NCBI GenBank assembly: GCA_023079485.1
Contig: CM041092.1
Location: 3,743,127 to 3,807,126 of the forward strand
Origin: Archilochus colubris
Taxonomy: Eukaryota > Chordata > Aves > Apodiformes > Trochilidae
Reading direction: 5' to 3'
DNA: 64,000 nt
Under the pieces are notes generated by a model that was given only the letters and a program-made list of their open reading frames with translations, did no database searches and had not been told where the DNA came from. Position numbers and translations under genes: made by a program. Positions 13,371 through 26,880 of this stretch are shown in pieces. Within the stretch, counting starts at the first letter, position 1. The number at the start of each line of letters is the position of its first letter.

Positions 13371-16300
13371 TGCCAACTATGGAGCATCCCCAAGCAGCAT
13401 CTTCTTCAGTCTCTTCTCCTCCAGTAAATAACTTGGAGTCTCGCACCATCACCTACCCAGCTATTTATTTCTTTGCTCTAGGCTGACAGAGGAAAGGCAA
13501 GGTCAGAGGTCTAAAATCAAGGGCACAAAAGGTAGGACAAAAAAGGGGCTGACAAGGCTGCTGTAAAAGGATGAGAGCATATTTCTGTAGTACAGCAGGC
13601 ACTGAGCAGCATCTGCTGTAGTTATGGCAGCAAGAGTACCTTTTGTTCCATCTCCTGCTTTTCACACACCAGTAACTTAGACAAATGCACTGCATATGTG
13701 GACACAGGTAGGCATCTGCACTTTTCAGAAGTGTCCAGCCAACTCTGACTTTTAATTACTTCTACATTAATTTCCTTCCATCCTGGCTGGGTGGGATTTT
13801 TTTTTTTTTTTCTGAGGCCAGGTTGTAAGAAAAAGTAAGTTTAAAGCAAGAAATCCTTCTTAAATGACAACTCTTAACTCACACATACTACAATATACAG
13901 GATTTTAGGCACAAGGAGGACTTAAAGAAGCCAGTACTGGCACTGGAGATCTGGGAAGGATTTCTCTGCCATATTTTAATGGAGATCATAAGAGAGAGAA
14001 TGAGTCAAACCATACTTGAAAACCAATTGCCTGTTATTCTGGTGGGATGATGGTTAACATTAAGGTTTTCTGCAGTTCAGGTTACAGGAGCAGTGAAATG
14101 TGGCTATTTTTATCAACTGACCAAAGTGTAATAAAAATGTAATAAAAATTCACTGGGAGAAGCTGCAATCATCAACATTTGCCTCTTCTGGCAGAGTATA
14201 AAGAAGAGAAAAAGGAACTGTAACTTATGCCAAAGTAAAAGCCATTGCTCAGGAGTTTTCTGTGCCATAGAATATCTCTTTGTGACAGCTATAAATAAGG
14301 GAAAATTAACTCTGTTGAGACAAAGACCAAGTCGTACAGGATGAGAGGCCACGTGCTATGATAGAGAAGCTCTAACCTGGTCATCAGTTACAGGCTTAGA
14401 TTTCACTTTGCACTTAAAAGCAAAGATGCAATATCAGTGTAAAGACCAGAGACTGGGCAAAAAATAGCATGGAAGTAATTGCCAGTCATTTCACCAAACT
14501 TATCAGGATTTTTTCTCTTAGCAACAGAAGGTGGACCCGCAGGAGTATACTCTTGAAAATTCAGGAACTTTGACAAGCAATAAAGCTACACACCTGTCAA
14601 AAAGGGATGGGGAGAGCAGAACCAGGATGCAGAGAGGATATTGCTCTGTTGGATGTCATCAAAACGTGGTACTGTGAATGTAGGTATTTCTTTCCGATCT
14701 GTGTAAAGGTCTTACAGTGGTATTTTCCGTGAAAACCATTATTTTCCTTTCCCCTTTTCCTCCATTTAGACCTAAATGCACGTTTTGCAAAATTTCCTCG
14801 TTGCCACAGAAGTCTGCTCAGGGAAAGTGGCTGCCTCTGCTCAGCTTTGAGTCTCGAGATTAATCAATGTTTATTAATTTCAGAAGCATCTTGTCTTGTC
14901 AGAATCCGCCCACCTCTGCTTCCAACAGTACCTGCCAGAATGGTTATGTGAAATTAGCCCAAACCATCACAGTCAGCATCTTGCTGATTCCTGCTGCAAC
15001 AAGTTTTCCATTTACTAATAGCAATACCACGAGGCAGCAGTTGGACCAGTTAGCTAGAGAGAGGCAGATTTTTCTGCCTTTTCATTCTCATGCACAGATG
15101 GAGACAAGAGGAGGCTCAGTTTAGCTTTTAAACATGACAGTGTAGCTGAAGTTGCTTTTCAACTTAAATTGACTCTATCCCCTCTACATTTTCTGCAAAT
15201 TGATGTGACCATGCTTTCACATTACTTGGTAATATATTCTGTGCTAATAATGTAATCATTTACAAAACACTCCTTAGTTTATCATGCAAAAAACATTATC
15301 AAAAGACGAGCACAATCTAGGAAAGATCTTGTTTCACTAACAGCTCCCCAAACAGCCACATGTAATTTTTTTTTTCCAGAAATGACTCAGAAGATCATCT
15401 GCTAATCCCCTGGCTGGTACCCAATAGCTACCACTAGGTCAAACTCATAGCAAGGAGCTCCAAAAGGGCAAAATGTTGAAAACCACCATGGGTTTTACTT
15501 TGGAACCTTTCTTTCCCTCACACCTGCTAGCCTGGCACAGCTAAATTCTCCCATTCTTGTCAAATCTTTCCAGCTTAAGATGAGCAATAGTGCCAGACTT
15601 CTGAAGAAACATACCACTTAATGTAATATTCTCCAGCAAAGGTTCTCCGAAACACTTTTATTTGCAAAGGTTACTATGACAGCTGTTTGGCTGAATTTAT
15701 CTTCAAAAGGGATATTTATGTTCTTCCACAGCTATTGGAATTCTTCTTTTATTCACATGTTGCATCTACAATACGAATTCTTATCCAACTTGAATGTGAT
15801 TCATTATTTAATTCATCAGGACCATCCTGTTTCAGTGCTACAATTCACCTCATCTTCTTCATCTTCCACCTTCAGTCTTTAATTGACTGCAGTTTTATTT
15901 GATGCACCTTTTTCATCTTAATTGATCGTGCTGGGACAGCTCCTTTGGAAATGCTGGGAGAGAAGACAAAGTGTTTTCCTAGATTTCAAGGCCATCAAGA
16001 TTCTCCTGCCTACTACCTTGTGTGAGGCAGATCACAGACATTTACCCATCTACCTCGACTTTGAGTCATTGAGTCTGCAGCTCAGTCACTTGTGGCTGAG
16101 CTAGAACACATCTTCTAGGAAGTTTTCCAATTTCAAAGACTTCAAGTGACAAAAATTATCCCACATCCCATGTGTAGTATCCAAATGCTAAATCATTTGA
16201 ACAGCTAAATTATGTGCAGTGCTAGAAATTTACACCTCGTTTCTGGTCTAACTTTTTCAGCTTTGGTTTATAGACAGACAACCATTTTATGCCTTATACC

Positions 16301-17546
16301 TATCTTGTAGTTAAAAGGACTTCTAGAGCTGTGTGTCTTCTCTGATTTATTTAATTGGCTCAAATACAGACAGAAATAAAAGATATATAATTGCAAAGGG
16401 ATTTTTTTAAGGTATTTTGAGTGCTGGCTGGACAGGTATGAAGGAAATTAGCAAGCATACAGCTTTTATATATATTTCTATTTATATATAGATATGCTAC
16501 AGCTATGGAGAAGGGACTAGACACCCAAGTGGGAGTTTCTGTAGGAAATCTCCCATACCAACACAGTTGTTTAAAGGCTACTCAGTCCAAAGCACCATTA
16601 AATAAAAAGCACTGTTTCCTTCCTCTTCTTTATCTTCTCGTGGGCATCTCGGAAATTGCTCTCAGGTCTCAGATGAGTCAGGTGAATATGTTTGGAGTTC
16701 CTTGTAAGCACAGAGGGATGAGCAGGGCAGAACAACAGGCTGTGATGGTACAGGCAGTGAGGGAAATTACCAAACACCTCATGGAAAGTCCTCTTTTTTT
16801 TTGTTTTGTTTTTTGGCTTTTTGTTGTTTTCCTTAGTAGCTTGGCAACATGTAATTCTCTAGTCTCCTGAACCTTGTCATCTAAATTATGTTAGGACTCA
16901 AACAGCTAGCAGACTATAAACAGAAGAGATTAGTCACCCTCAGATCCCCAGCAATACCATTTTGGAGAGAGGGAGAGTGGTTCCTGTATGAACCCGCACT
17001 GTTTACGCTGGGGTAGCAGCAGGGCAGAACGTGGGAAACTCAGGGATAAAGGGTGAGGGGCACTTCAGAAAAAATGGAAAACATTTGTCAGCACTGTGAC
17101 CCACTACGTAAAAGCTCCTGAGTGGTGCTCAGTGCTGTCTCACAGATGCCCTTCAGGAGGATGGAGTGGAGCATCACAGTTTGGTGAGCGGGAGACAGTC
17201 TGCTCTATTTGAGCTGGATTCCCACTTCACCATGGTGACCAAGAGAGCTACATCTGATCTGCTCTTCTGGCAAGGGCCTCCATCATTTTTTGTGTCTACT
17301 TATCACAAGCCTCCTCCTCAGAGTTTTCCAAGAAACCTCAATCACCTGACAGAGTTGGACTTCTTTCCAGCAAATGAACGCAAGGAGCTGAGGGAATCTT
17401 TGGGAAAAGATGTTCTTCTTTTCTGGAAGGTTTCCACAGGGAAATCACCCTGAGGACAGGTAGCCTAACAGTAGCTGACCCAAGGCTGTGTTCTCAGTTT
17501 GTGTGGATTACCAGTAAAATAGAGTATGGTGATGGGAATGGGTAAA
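13371..17546. other. Non-coding stretch with poly-T and AT-rich patches
   Basis: T15 at 13797-13811 and a TA-rich patch at about 16466-16497 are the only low-complexity features. Open frames of 60-121 codons lack domains. I see no CR1 or MIR match. Confidence 0.45.
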
Positions 17547-17860
17547 GGTGTGGCCTTTGAGTACTTGAAGGGGGCCTAGAAGAAAGATGGGGATGGGCTT
17601 TGTAGGATAAGGGGATGTTCTTTTAAACTTAAGGGAGATTCAGACTAGATAAAAGGAAGGAATTTTTTGTGGTGAGACACTGGAACAGGTTGTCCAGAGA
17701 AGGTGGTAGATGCCCCATCCCTGGAAACATTTAAGTTCAGAGTTGGAGGGGGCTCTGGGCAATCTGACTGAATTGACAATGTCCCTGCTCATTGCAGGGG
17801 GGGTGGACCAGAGGAGCTTTAAAGGGCCTCTTCAATTCAAACTGTTCTGTGATTCTATGG
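17547..17860 (+). mobile_element. CR1 LINE 3' fragment, plus orientation
   Basis: The text follows a CR1 3' end: an acttgaagggggcctag block near 17562, then gagacactggaacagg at about 17672, then a gatgccccatccctgga block near 17709, and finally the terminal ctgtgattctatgg at 17847-17860, which carries the CR1 tail octamer ATTCTATG type. Only the last ~310 bp are present, the usual 5' truncation of CR1 by abortive reverse transcription. Stops and indels break the reading frame, so it is dead. It belongs to an older or different subfamily than the copies at 26.9 and 49.2 kb, judging from the region just before the tail. Confidence 0.93.
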
Positions 17861-19116
17861 TTATTCATTTGATCACTGACTTTAAAAATACATACCAGAT
17901 AATTTTGAAGTCTCCAGCTCCACCACTATGCTGGAGTGATGTCACCTTTAGCTAGGACAACCCAGTCTCAGAGGTGCTGTAAGAGTTATCCAAACCCTGT
18001 GCTATTGTTTCTGCTGCTGTGTTTTGTCTGGGCAGTCCAAACTCTTATAAACAGGAAACCTGAGACTTCAGATGATTTCTCCTCTTGAATACAGATGGGT
18101 ACAAGTATTTGAGATTGCTGGCCTTCTTACAAACAAAACTTATTTATATGAATATTCATAGGTAGTTAAACTATCATGACTACTTAAGGAAATGCCTGGA
18201 CTTACATCCAATAATGAGCGTGGGTTTAGGCTACAGGTCTTGCACTAGATAGATATCAATCCATTACTCAGTCCTTCAGCTGTGAGTGGTCATGGTTTTT
18301 TCCTGAAATTCTTACCCTATGAATACCAAATAGAACTAGAATTTGTGCAATACTCCCAGAGATATCAGTTGACCCAGACTGTATTTGTTTGCATGAGACA
18401 TCTTCATGGCACTCTGGGGAAAAAAACAGAGTTTCAAACCCAGAACATCTCTCCTCAGACAAATCTGCTGAACTGTGGAGCCTTATTTCCTGACTTCCAG
18501 GTATTTCTGTTGGACTAGATACAGTAACACTTGTACATCATTCTGAGTCACTCCTTGTGCATATGTGCACATTACATCCATTTTCTCCTGTGCTGACAGG
18601 ACATTGCCAAACGATTCAGTTTAGATGGAGCTGGCTCTCCAGCATAATTTTTCACACACACATTTTAAGCGCACTGAAAGCTGAATTCTGATTTACAACC
18701 TTTTTGGAATTTGTTTTTCGCCGAGGTTTATGCCAAAGATGTTTTATTCATGTAAAACAAATGCCTGACATTTGTTTCATTAAGATATTAAACTTGCACT
18801 CCGTTTGCTCTCACCGAAAGTACCAGCCATGGGAAGGATTGCCAGGCCAGGCTCTGGCGCCGGCACAGCTAAAGGACTTGGAAAACGGCATGTGAGCTCA
18901 TCTTTTGCAGCTCTGACTAGGCAAGCCCTGTTCAGAGCCCTGATTCAGTGGCAATTAAATAAACCAGAAAAGCACCCAACCCCACCCTTTGCAGCTGGAG
19001 CTTTGTCTGAATGTGATAAGAGATCATTAATTTTCAATTTGACCTCAGCCTATAATGTTCAAGTGGCCTCTTTGTTCTCCCAGCAATGTTACAAGCAAGG
19101 TCTGAGTCAAGGGAAC
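17861..19116. other. Non-coding stretch, nothing firm
   Basis: The part from about 18590 to 18830 is non-repetitive and AT-rich and might be a conserved element, but no motif cluster is strong enough to call it. The open frame 18805-19143 (112 codons) has no recognised domain and runs into the tandem duplication. Confidence 0.4.
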
Positions 19117-19333
19117 TGGAAAGGAAATATTAAAATAGTCTGAAAAACCTCTTTAGCCTTGTGATCTTGCTCCTCCTAACTTTACTGCACACACCTTATC
19201 CATTGGACCATCACAGCTCAATGACATGGAAAGGAAATATTAAAATAGTTTGAAAAAAACCTCTTTAGCCTTGTGATTTTGCTTCTCTTAACTGCACACA
19301 CCTAATCCACCAGACCATCACGGCTCAAGAACG
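19117..19333. repeat. Tandem duplication of a ~110-bp unit (two copies)
   Basis: Unit 1 is 19117-19226 (110 bp) and unit 2 is 19227-19333 (107 bp). Both start tggaaaggaaatattaaaat and both contain ctctttagccttgtgat, then ctgcacacacct, then gaccatcac. They differ by roughly ten substitutions and two or three small indels, so identity is near 90%. The duplication is local and direct with no spacer, as from unequal crossing over or replication slippage. Neither copy matches a mobile element I know, and neither is coding. Confidence 0.93.
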
Positions 19334-19399
19334 TGGATTTCCTCTTGGTTACTGCTTCTTTCTCAGAACAAACAACACTGGTCAACCAAAGTGACCAGT

Positions 19400-19700
19400 T
19401 GTGTGATGGTAATAATTAATATTGAAGCCCCGCAGCAAAAACATGTTGTGAAGAAACTGGCAGAGCAAAGTTTATTTATATCAAATGTCTGCTTGCAACG
19501 TTTATAACAATCTACAGGCAGAATAAAAGCTGAAATTCACTGATTAAAGTGTTCACTGTGAATAGCTTGTACAGCTCTGAATTGAAAGACATAGTTGAAG
19601 AAATTGTTATTACAATCCACTGCAAAAAGAGCTATTGTGAACCTATGGGCACATCAACAGCTGTCTATGGAAAATTATTATTATTAGAGAATAGAAAACG
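19400..19700. promoter_or_regulatory. Candidate conserved non-coding element with paired SOX-type sites
   Basis: An AT-rich block directly after the duplication carries a TAATAATTAATATT homeodomain-type stretch at about 19410, and an inverted pair of SOX-type cores, ATTGTTATTACAAT, at 19603-19616. There is no repeat signature or long open frame. Such clustering is compatible with a developmental enhancer, but conservation was not testable and AT-rich DNA produces such motifs by chance. Confidence 0.2.
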
Positions 19701-21784
19701 TCCTATTTTTAACAGATAATCCCAGAATCTGGGTTGAATTAGAATGAAGGCGAGCCCATCTTTCACATCCTTTTTCATTCAGGCATTTGGCAGGCTGAGA
19801 CTTTACAGAATGTAATTTAGGATGTATAAAGTGCTGTTTGTTACTGGTGGTTTCTCATTGTAACACCTGAAATAATTCAGCAGAGGACCTAGGGCTTGGG
19901 TCCTTCTGCAGATATCTGACTGCTTACTACACTTAGGTGTTTTAGGCTGCTCAGTTTGGGTTCAGGGAGTTGGATCCAAGTGGTGTTCTAGGGTTGTTTT
20001 AGTATGGTTTGGTTTTTTTCCTGCTTTTAAGAAAATCCAGTTTTCCAGGGACTAACTCATGCTCTGTACTGAAATGAGCTATTTCACTCCTAAGATTTCT
20101 CTTCTTCTGACAGAATTAACAGGACTAGATGACACCAGAACTGGGACTAGTCCTCATTTAGAGACTTTATTTCCTCTTCTTCTCAGTGGATGAGCTGGAG
20201 GGAAAAAATTCTATAGAGGACTGTCCCATCAAATATGAGGAAATAGGATGTGTAATACCTTGATTGTATCTTCAAAAACCTTCATGACAGTCTGAGACCT
20301 GCTCAGAGGCCTGTGGAGCTCTGTGTGTCTGCAGCATGGGAAGGACATCTTATGCTTAACTTAGCCTGCCAAAAGAAATCAGAAATGGTAGACAGTAAAA
20401 AAATTATTTCACCACTGACTGCTGATGACCTGCACTTGGTGGAGCAGAAAATGACCCCGTTAGTTCTGGCTCTGTATCTCAGGGCATCTTGAGAAGATGC
20501 ATGAGGTTCCAAAATGTCTTTCTGCATAATATAAAGGAAAGAGTTTGTAATATGAGCACAGAGAGGGCTCCCCATATGGAAAGTTAAACCTCCCAGCTTC
20601 CTGAGATGCAAATTTAAGTTTGTTCATGCTATTGATGTAAAAGATGTATCCCATGTCCAGGATGCTGTATGGGTTCCAGGGCTCCCCTCTGTAGACCAAC
20701 ATTTCTGATGCTTGTTGGGGAGGGAGATGGAGACACAGTCAAGTCAGGAAAAGCATTAAGGAGATTAAGGAAGGAACAACTTGAAACACAGGGGCATAAT
20801 GACTGCTTGCCAAAATACATAAAAAGTAAAATAATTATATTTCTGTTAACTAGCAAATTATAGGACTTTCTTTCCTGGATATGCAGACTCGAGGTTTATA
20901 TGCCAAGTAACTGACCTCAAGGAATATTTTCCCTATAGACGTGAACTGCTATGGAAGTTTAAGGCTACTGGAAAGAGAGGGATGATGGCTGAGCTTGTTA
21001 CTGATTTATTTGGTGTGTTGCTATTGAAGTCAAGCACAGAAAATAATGACAAAAAGTTTGAGGTTTTTTGATCCTATTAGACTAGTAGGTATATGTAGCC
21101 TTTCTGAAAAAGCAAATGATAAAAATGAATGTGGGTGTGACTAAATTTCAGCTTCCTGATGATAGATGTTCAGACAATCAGGGAAAACAAGCAATATCTT
21201 CTAGGTTTCACCACATTATGTGACCAACATGAACAGCTCAGGCAAATCAGGCAGGGGCTGAGACCTGATTACACTTTATAAATACCCAGATGGGGAAAAA
21301 AAGTCCTGTGAAATATTTTTCCAGACAAATCATGAGCAAATTTTCTGCTGGTCACTGGGAAATGCTGAAGCTTGAACCCAGAACTGATTTCAAGTAGTTT
21401 TGTACTTCTCAGCTCTCTATTTATCTGCAGCAGAGTCAGTGAGTTGGTGCCTCTGTACTGGAGTGGTTATCACTGAGCCAATGGATGTAACTGAATATTG
21501 TGAGGAGTTCTTCCAGATCTGCATTTTGCATTTCAGCTGTTGATATTTTTTTATTGCTTTGTTTCCTTATCCAAGTTTTAGTTGCTGGAATGACGTCTTA
21601 ATTAACCAAATTCAGATTTGGTTAATTCAACAACTGGAAGGCTTATATTTATCATTGTTCAGTAATACTATCCAAATGTCAGCTCTTAGTTTGAAAAATT
21701 CCTCTGAACTAGTAAACCAGAGAATAATAAAGATACCCTAATTTGCTTTCACTAAAATAAACAGAATATTTTCTTAGTTAATTG
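19701..21784. other. Non-coding stretch, nothing recognised
   Basis: Short open frames on both strands only. No mobile-element or promoter signature is evident. Confidence 0.45.
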
Positions 21785-22055
21785 TTTACGTCTACTCCTG
21801 TCGCTTCTTTCCTTTCATCCTTATTTTTCTTGTTTTCCTTTATTCACATTTCATCTCTTGAACTCCTTATCTCCCTAATCCCTTATCCTTTATGTTCTTG
21901 TTTTATCTCTCATTCCACCATTTTATTCCCTGTTTCCTAAGCCTATCTCCCTTCCCATGCTAGGCTCCCCAGGCTTTAAATGCCCTCTGAACCCTCCTTC
22001 CCTTTCCCCCAGTTCTCTACTTTCTCTCTCATTTTTCCTTACAGCAATCTCCACA
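21785..22055. repeat. Pyrimidine-rich tract
   Basis: Over about 270 bases the plus strand is dominated by C and T; the line at 21841 has 46 pyrimidines in 60 bases. Purines are scattered, so this is not a clean microsatellite. A T7/A14 junction follows at 22135-22155. The tract could be a decayed simple repeat. I see no gene in it. Confidence 0.6.
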
Positions 22056-25000
22056 GAACAATACTAGAAGTTGAGCTGGCAAGCTGACAAAAAAGAACAG
22101 TTGGAAAGAAAAGTTTTACTCAAAGACAGGCACATTTTTTTAAAAAAAAAAAAAAGAAAAAGAAATATCTATAGGAAGGTGTTGCCAAATCATCTGCTTT
22201 TTCAGATGTGAAACTTTTTAGCAAGGCTCTCTGCAGTGCTGATGTAAGGGAAGGAGCAGGAAACACTATCAGGTTGCCAGATGACTTGAGGATGGTGAGG
22301 TGGGATTCTTAAGTGCACGTGATAGCAGTAATTCAGGATATTATTCCTCATGTAAAAATAGCCACGCAAAATTAACACAAAGGCTTTGGTATAAAGAGAT
22401 AAAAGCCAGGAAACTCAAAGGCTCTGCAGCTCTTTTTATCTCGTTTCATTTTGGTTTAGGGGAGTGCAGGGAAGCAGCAGAGGAGCTGTAGTGGGTTTAC
22501 ACGAAGGTATCTGACCCAAGGTGTAGTCATGACAAAAGGCTATTGTGTTCCTGGGTGGGAAGTGGGTAGGAAGAAGATCTGAGTGTAGAGAGATGATCTT
22601 AGGTTGGAGACACACGGACAGAGATGGCAAATGTGAAAGGCAAACCTAGAGCAAGACAGGCAGCAGCAGTCACTTACAAAGGAGCAGGCTGGATGGTGGC
22701 TGGAGGGTCTGTGAACAGGACAAAATTTCAACTGTGATTTGCACAGGAGTATGTTTGTTACTGGGGGGCAGGGTAAACCACTTCAGGCGTCGTATTATGT
22801 AGTCTCAGCTTTTTAAAAGCTTAAGGAAATGTTCTTTCCCTGCTCAACCGACTGAAGCCAGAGCAGCTGCAGTTGGCAAACATCTATTAGATTGCATTGA
22901 TTTATTCTGGATTTGAATTTTGCTCCTGGAAACAAAACGGTGATGTGAAAAGAGCTGTAGATGGGATTTCTCTTCCCATCCCCACTATCTGAGCCGATGA
23001 CCCTGGGCTTTGACTTGCATTTCTAATAGAATAGACCTTCTTTGGTAAGAATTCCTTAGCACCTGTAGGTTATGTGTTCAATTAGCATCTATATCCTGAA
23101 CCCCGCTGAGTTGCACAAGGTTTGAAAAAGTAACAACCAAATGGCTAATTAGGTCAAATTTGGGGCGTATCAAACTTGACAGTGTCTGGCTTACCTCACC
23201 ATGGATTTACATAATGGAACTTAACGGCACTGAAGGCTGTTGTGTCAACTCTGATGACTCTCTGGAAGGCTTTTTCCATAATTTTCTTTAAATGTAAAAT
23301 AATTCACTCAGAAGAATATCTTTTTGATAAGTTTTTCCACGGTGCAGGGCCTATCACTGCTCATTACCTGGGCTACTAACACAATAATATTTCCATCAGT
23401 TATCTTATTTTTCAGAACTCAGTAATCAACGTCAGCAACCAATTGTTTAAGAAATTTCCTTTTTAAAACCAAAGCTATTTTTTTCAGCTAAAACAGTACT
23501 GGTTTTTTCAACTGCAAAAGCCTGGGAGAGATGGCAAACCCCAGGAGGGCTCAAGGTAAATGCCTCTCCTAGTCTTTTCCAGAGATACCTCCAATCAGTG
23601 AGCAATAAAAAAACCCAAACAAAAACAAACAAATCAACAAAATCTTAAGTTAATAAAATTTTATATTCTTACTGTGGCTTCCTTTGTCTTCTAGCAGCCC
23701 ATCCTGTACATCAAAGGTCACAAAGAACACAATGAGTCACTATCAAAACCCAAAGAATGCTTCGTGAACAATTACTATACAGAAATTGCAGCCTGGTATT
23801 TAGTTTCTGTGCCAACTCACAGTAATACAGCCCATTTCCTCTACATTTTTTTTCCCCTGCAACCTTTGTCTGTAACAGCAAACAGCTTTGTTAATCTGCT
23901 CATAGAGCTTGAATTTATTTTGGTTTGGGTGTACTTACACCTTTGCCTTTTTGAGCAGTGGAAAGCAGTGGTAGGAATTCTTTCACTACAGCCCTTTAGG
24001 CTACATTTCTTTGGTGTCAAGAGTGCACAACAACTCTAGAAAAGCTGTGCCAGGCTTTGTAGCCAAAAATGTCATTAGGAATACTGAAAGGGTCCCCTCT
24101 GAAACCCCGAATCCAAGTGCCCCCCAGAGAGAAATCAGCCATACATTAGCACATGCCTGAGAGAGAAGCAGGGATGTTCATTTCCTCATAGAGTTTAATA
24201 GCTGAGAAATAAATAAATAAAAAACCCACAACCTTTAAAAATTCTGCTGAATAAATATCATGAAGACTATAAATAAAGAACTGTTTTTAAGAAGGTGTGA
24301 TTTGTGCTCATGCACACAGATGCCTGTGCAATTAAGTAACAAATGCAAACTTAGCTTTGAATTGTCATTGTGTTATTACCTGTGCACTCCAGTTCTGCAC
24401 ACTGGACTGGTCAGTTTTTACATAGTCTTTTGGTTAATATTTATTGTCTACAATGAGCAATATTATGGAGTAGAAAGTTGTGATGACAAGTTGCAACAGC
24501 TGGCATTCTCTCAACAATTCCACAATAAGAAAAGAGGGAAGTAAGATAATATCAGCCAGCTTCCTTCTGAAGAGGTTTGGTTAAATCAGAATTCTTCGTT
24601 TGAGAAAATTACAAAGCAAAAATACTTCAGACTGTTCTACCTAGCATGGGAGGAAGATAGTAGATATTTTTAATGTTACTAAAATAACCACATCCTATTG
24701 TACCCAGCTCTAGTAAAAGGTATATTGAAGTAAAACACTGTGGGGTTTTTTTTGTTTTCTTTCTCTCTTTTCTCCTGTATTGTGAGAACCATCCAAAGAC
24801 TCTTTGCTTCATGATAACAGGAGTAATCAAATGTGTTTGAGGGATGTGCACTATGGCTCATCAGCTGGATGCTGAAACTTTGATTTGTCTTCAATAACAT
24901 TCACATCAGCTACTGCCATGAAGGAGACTCCATGATAGTAACAGATAGTGATAGTAACAGTCCCTTCAATGCACTTCACAAGTTTGGAGCCTAAATTTTG

Positions 25001-25359
25001 ATTCTTTACTCTGTTATTAACCTTATGTGTAAACTTGCACGCATTTACCCACGCATTTTCCAGTTTTCAATCTGCAAAAAGGAGATGGTAGCACTTATGT
25101 ATCTTTGGGGATTAAGATCTAATCCTGGAGGGGCTCCAGTCTGGCAGTGTTTTATACCCATAAAAAGCTCCACTACAGCAATTGTGAATAGGCGTAAGTA
25201 CTGACAGGTCCTCGTAAGATCAAGATATATTTTTAAAATACCATTCTGGGGGGGAGTAATATTATCTTATCCTATAAATAATTAATTATTTTAAAAAACA
25301 AAGTGTATTTAGTATCCTTGTGTGAAAGGTGCTGTAGAAGGCTAATTTATAAATACTTT
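22056..25359. other. Non-coding stretch, possible regulatory content
   Basis: No gene or mobile element is recognised. The segment around 22990-23440 is non-repetitive and has several short AT-rich motif-like blocks, but nothing that separates it from ordinary intergenic DNA without a cross-species alignment. Confidence 0.4.
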
Positions 25360-25530
25360 TAGAGCAAAATTTCAACTAAGCATTCGCAGTTTTTGTACAT
25401 TCTTGGTTGATTAATTTTGCAAACTTGCATACACACATTTAATCTCCATTTTGCATATGCTTATACCTATCTGCAAATTACAAGTTGCACAAGTGCTGTA
25501 GAATTTGCATACATCCAAGCAGAGGACTCC
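25360..25530. promoter_or_regulatory. Candidate regulatory element with a cluster of octamer-like sites
   Basis: A perfect POU octamer ATTTGCAT lies at 25503-25510. Two further TTGCAT cores occur upstream, one at 25425-25430 and one in the block ATTTTGCATATGC at 25448-25460. A TTTTGCAAA block sits at about 25415. Four related sites in 100 bases are more than I would expect, though the DNA is AT-rich. The function, if any, would be as a distal element for the promoter 4 kb to the right; that is inference only. Confidence 0.22.
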
Positions 25531-26880
25531 ATTCTGCAGAAAGACTTTTAGAAATGTGACCTCTTCTAAGTTTTACAAGTAAAATACAAAAAACTTGCTG
25601 TCATTTATGATGTAGAGCAAAACCAGTGATGAAAGTCCTTGCTTGTGGTTGAGAAAACAATACCTTCTTCGATACTTCCAGGCAAAGAAATTTATATTTT
25701 TTCCTTTTTTTTTTTTTTTTTTCCTTCTCTCACACTAACTAAATGTGGGTGGGAAGCAGCAGAAACAGAAAGGGTCATGTTTGCTCCTTAAAATTTGAAG
25801 ATGGTGTTTTTTTCCCTTGCCACAGATGCTCCATGCTCATCAGTTGCCGTGTACTTCTGAGAGAGAAAAAAAGAGAGAGAGAAATTGCCAATAACATTGG
25901 TAACCTTAAGTGTAGGCATGCATAAAAATTTGCTGAAAATTGGGTTGTGGTACATGTTCTTATTTTAGATTTGCCCTTGTTAACGTCTTTTTAATAAACA
26001 GGTGCATACACTTCCCCAAGCTGTCACTGTTGTTTACCCAGCCCGCACACTTTATAAAACTACTAATGGAATAGACCCAACCATCTTAAGGATCTGTGCT
26101 TTGATAAGCTAAAGTCTCAAAGTTTTCAGGAAAAATACTTTCTGGTGATACAGTTCTGCTGGATAGAAGTTTCATGAGGTTTGCATTTAAAGATAAAAAA
26201 AAAGGCGATGCAATTTCACTTCAAAGTTCAGCACAAAGCAACGTGGAGTTTCATACATGCTTGACATGAAGTTTAGCAACAAAGTGGGATGGATAGAGGG
26301 AAAGGGCAATGGAAAGGTGTGAGAAAGGTGAAAAAGACTTTCCTAGTGGAGTTCTCTTGTTCTGGATTCCATTACATGGATCAAATCTCTGCTGCAGGTC
26401 TCAACTTTCAGGAGTATGGATCTCATTTGTGGGGTCTATTGCATGGTTTGAGAGCAGTGGCTCTAGAGAAACTAAAAGTTACAGCCCATGTATGAGAGTG
26501 GTTAATAGATCAGTAATTACTGTGCTATTGGAATAGGTAAATAAGCTGAAGGTATATAATTAACTGTAGTTTCATCTCATGAGCTTTTAGATTGCATTGC
26601 TGGAGATCAGGATTGTCCGATTGCAGGCAGCAAGCAGTAATTGCTGGAATTTCTTCTAAGTAATACCTTGGGAGGAGTTTCTGAATTTAGTTCCTTGCTG
26701 AAGGTATCAGTTCAACAGCCCTGGAGAATGTAATTTGTAGTATTTATCTCCAAAGACATTAGGGGAATGACAGTGGCAAAAAATAAATTTCTCTGTCTCA
26801 ATGAAGTTACATTCTACAGGGCTGGATGGGTAACTCCAGGCTTCCATGTTTCACCTTCCCATGGACACCAGCAGTAGAGT
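25531..26880. other. Non-coding stretch with poly-T tract
   Basis: T18 lies at 25705-25722. Other sequence has only short unsupported open frames. The right edge is the CR1 tail at 26881. Confidence 0.45.
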
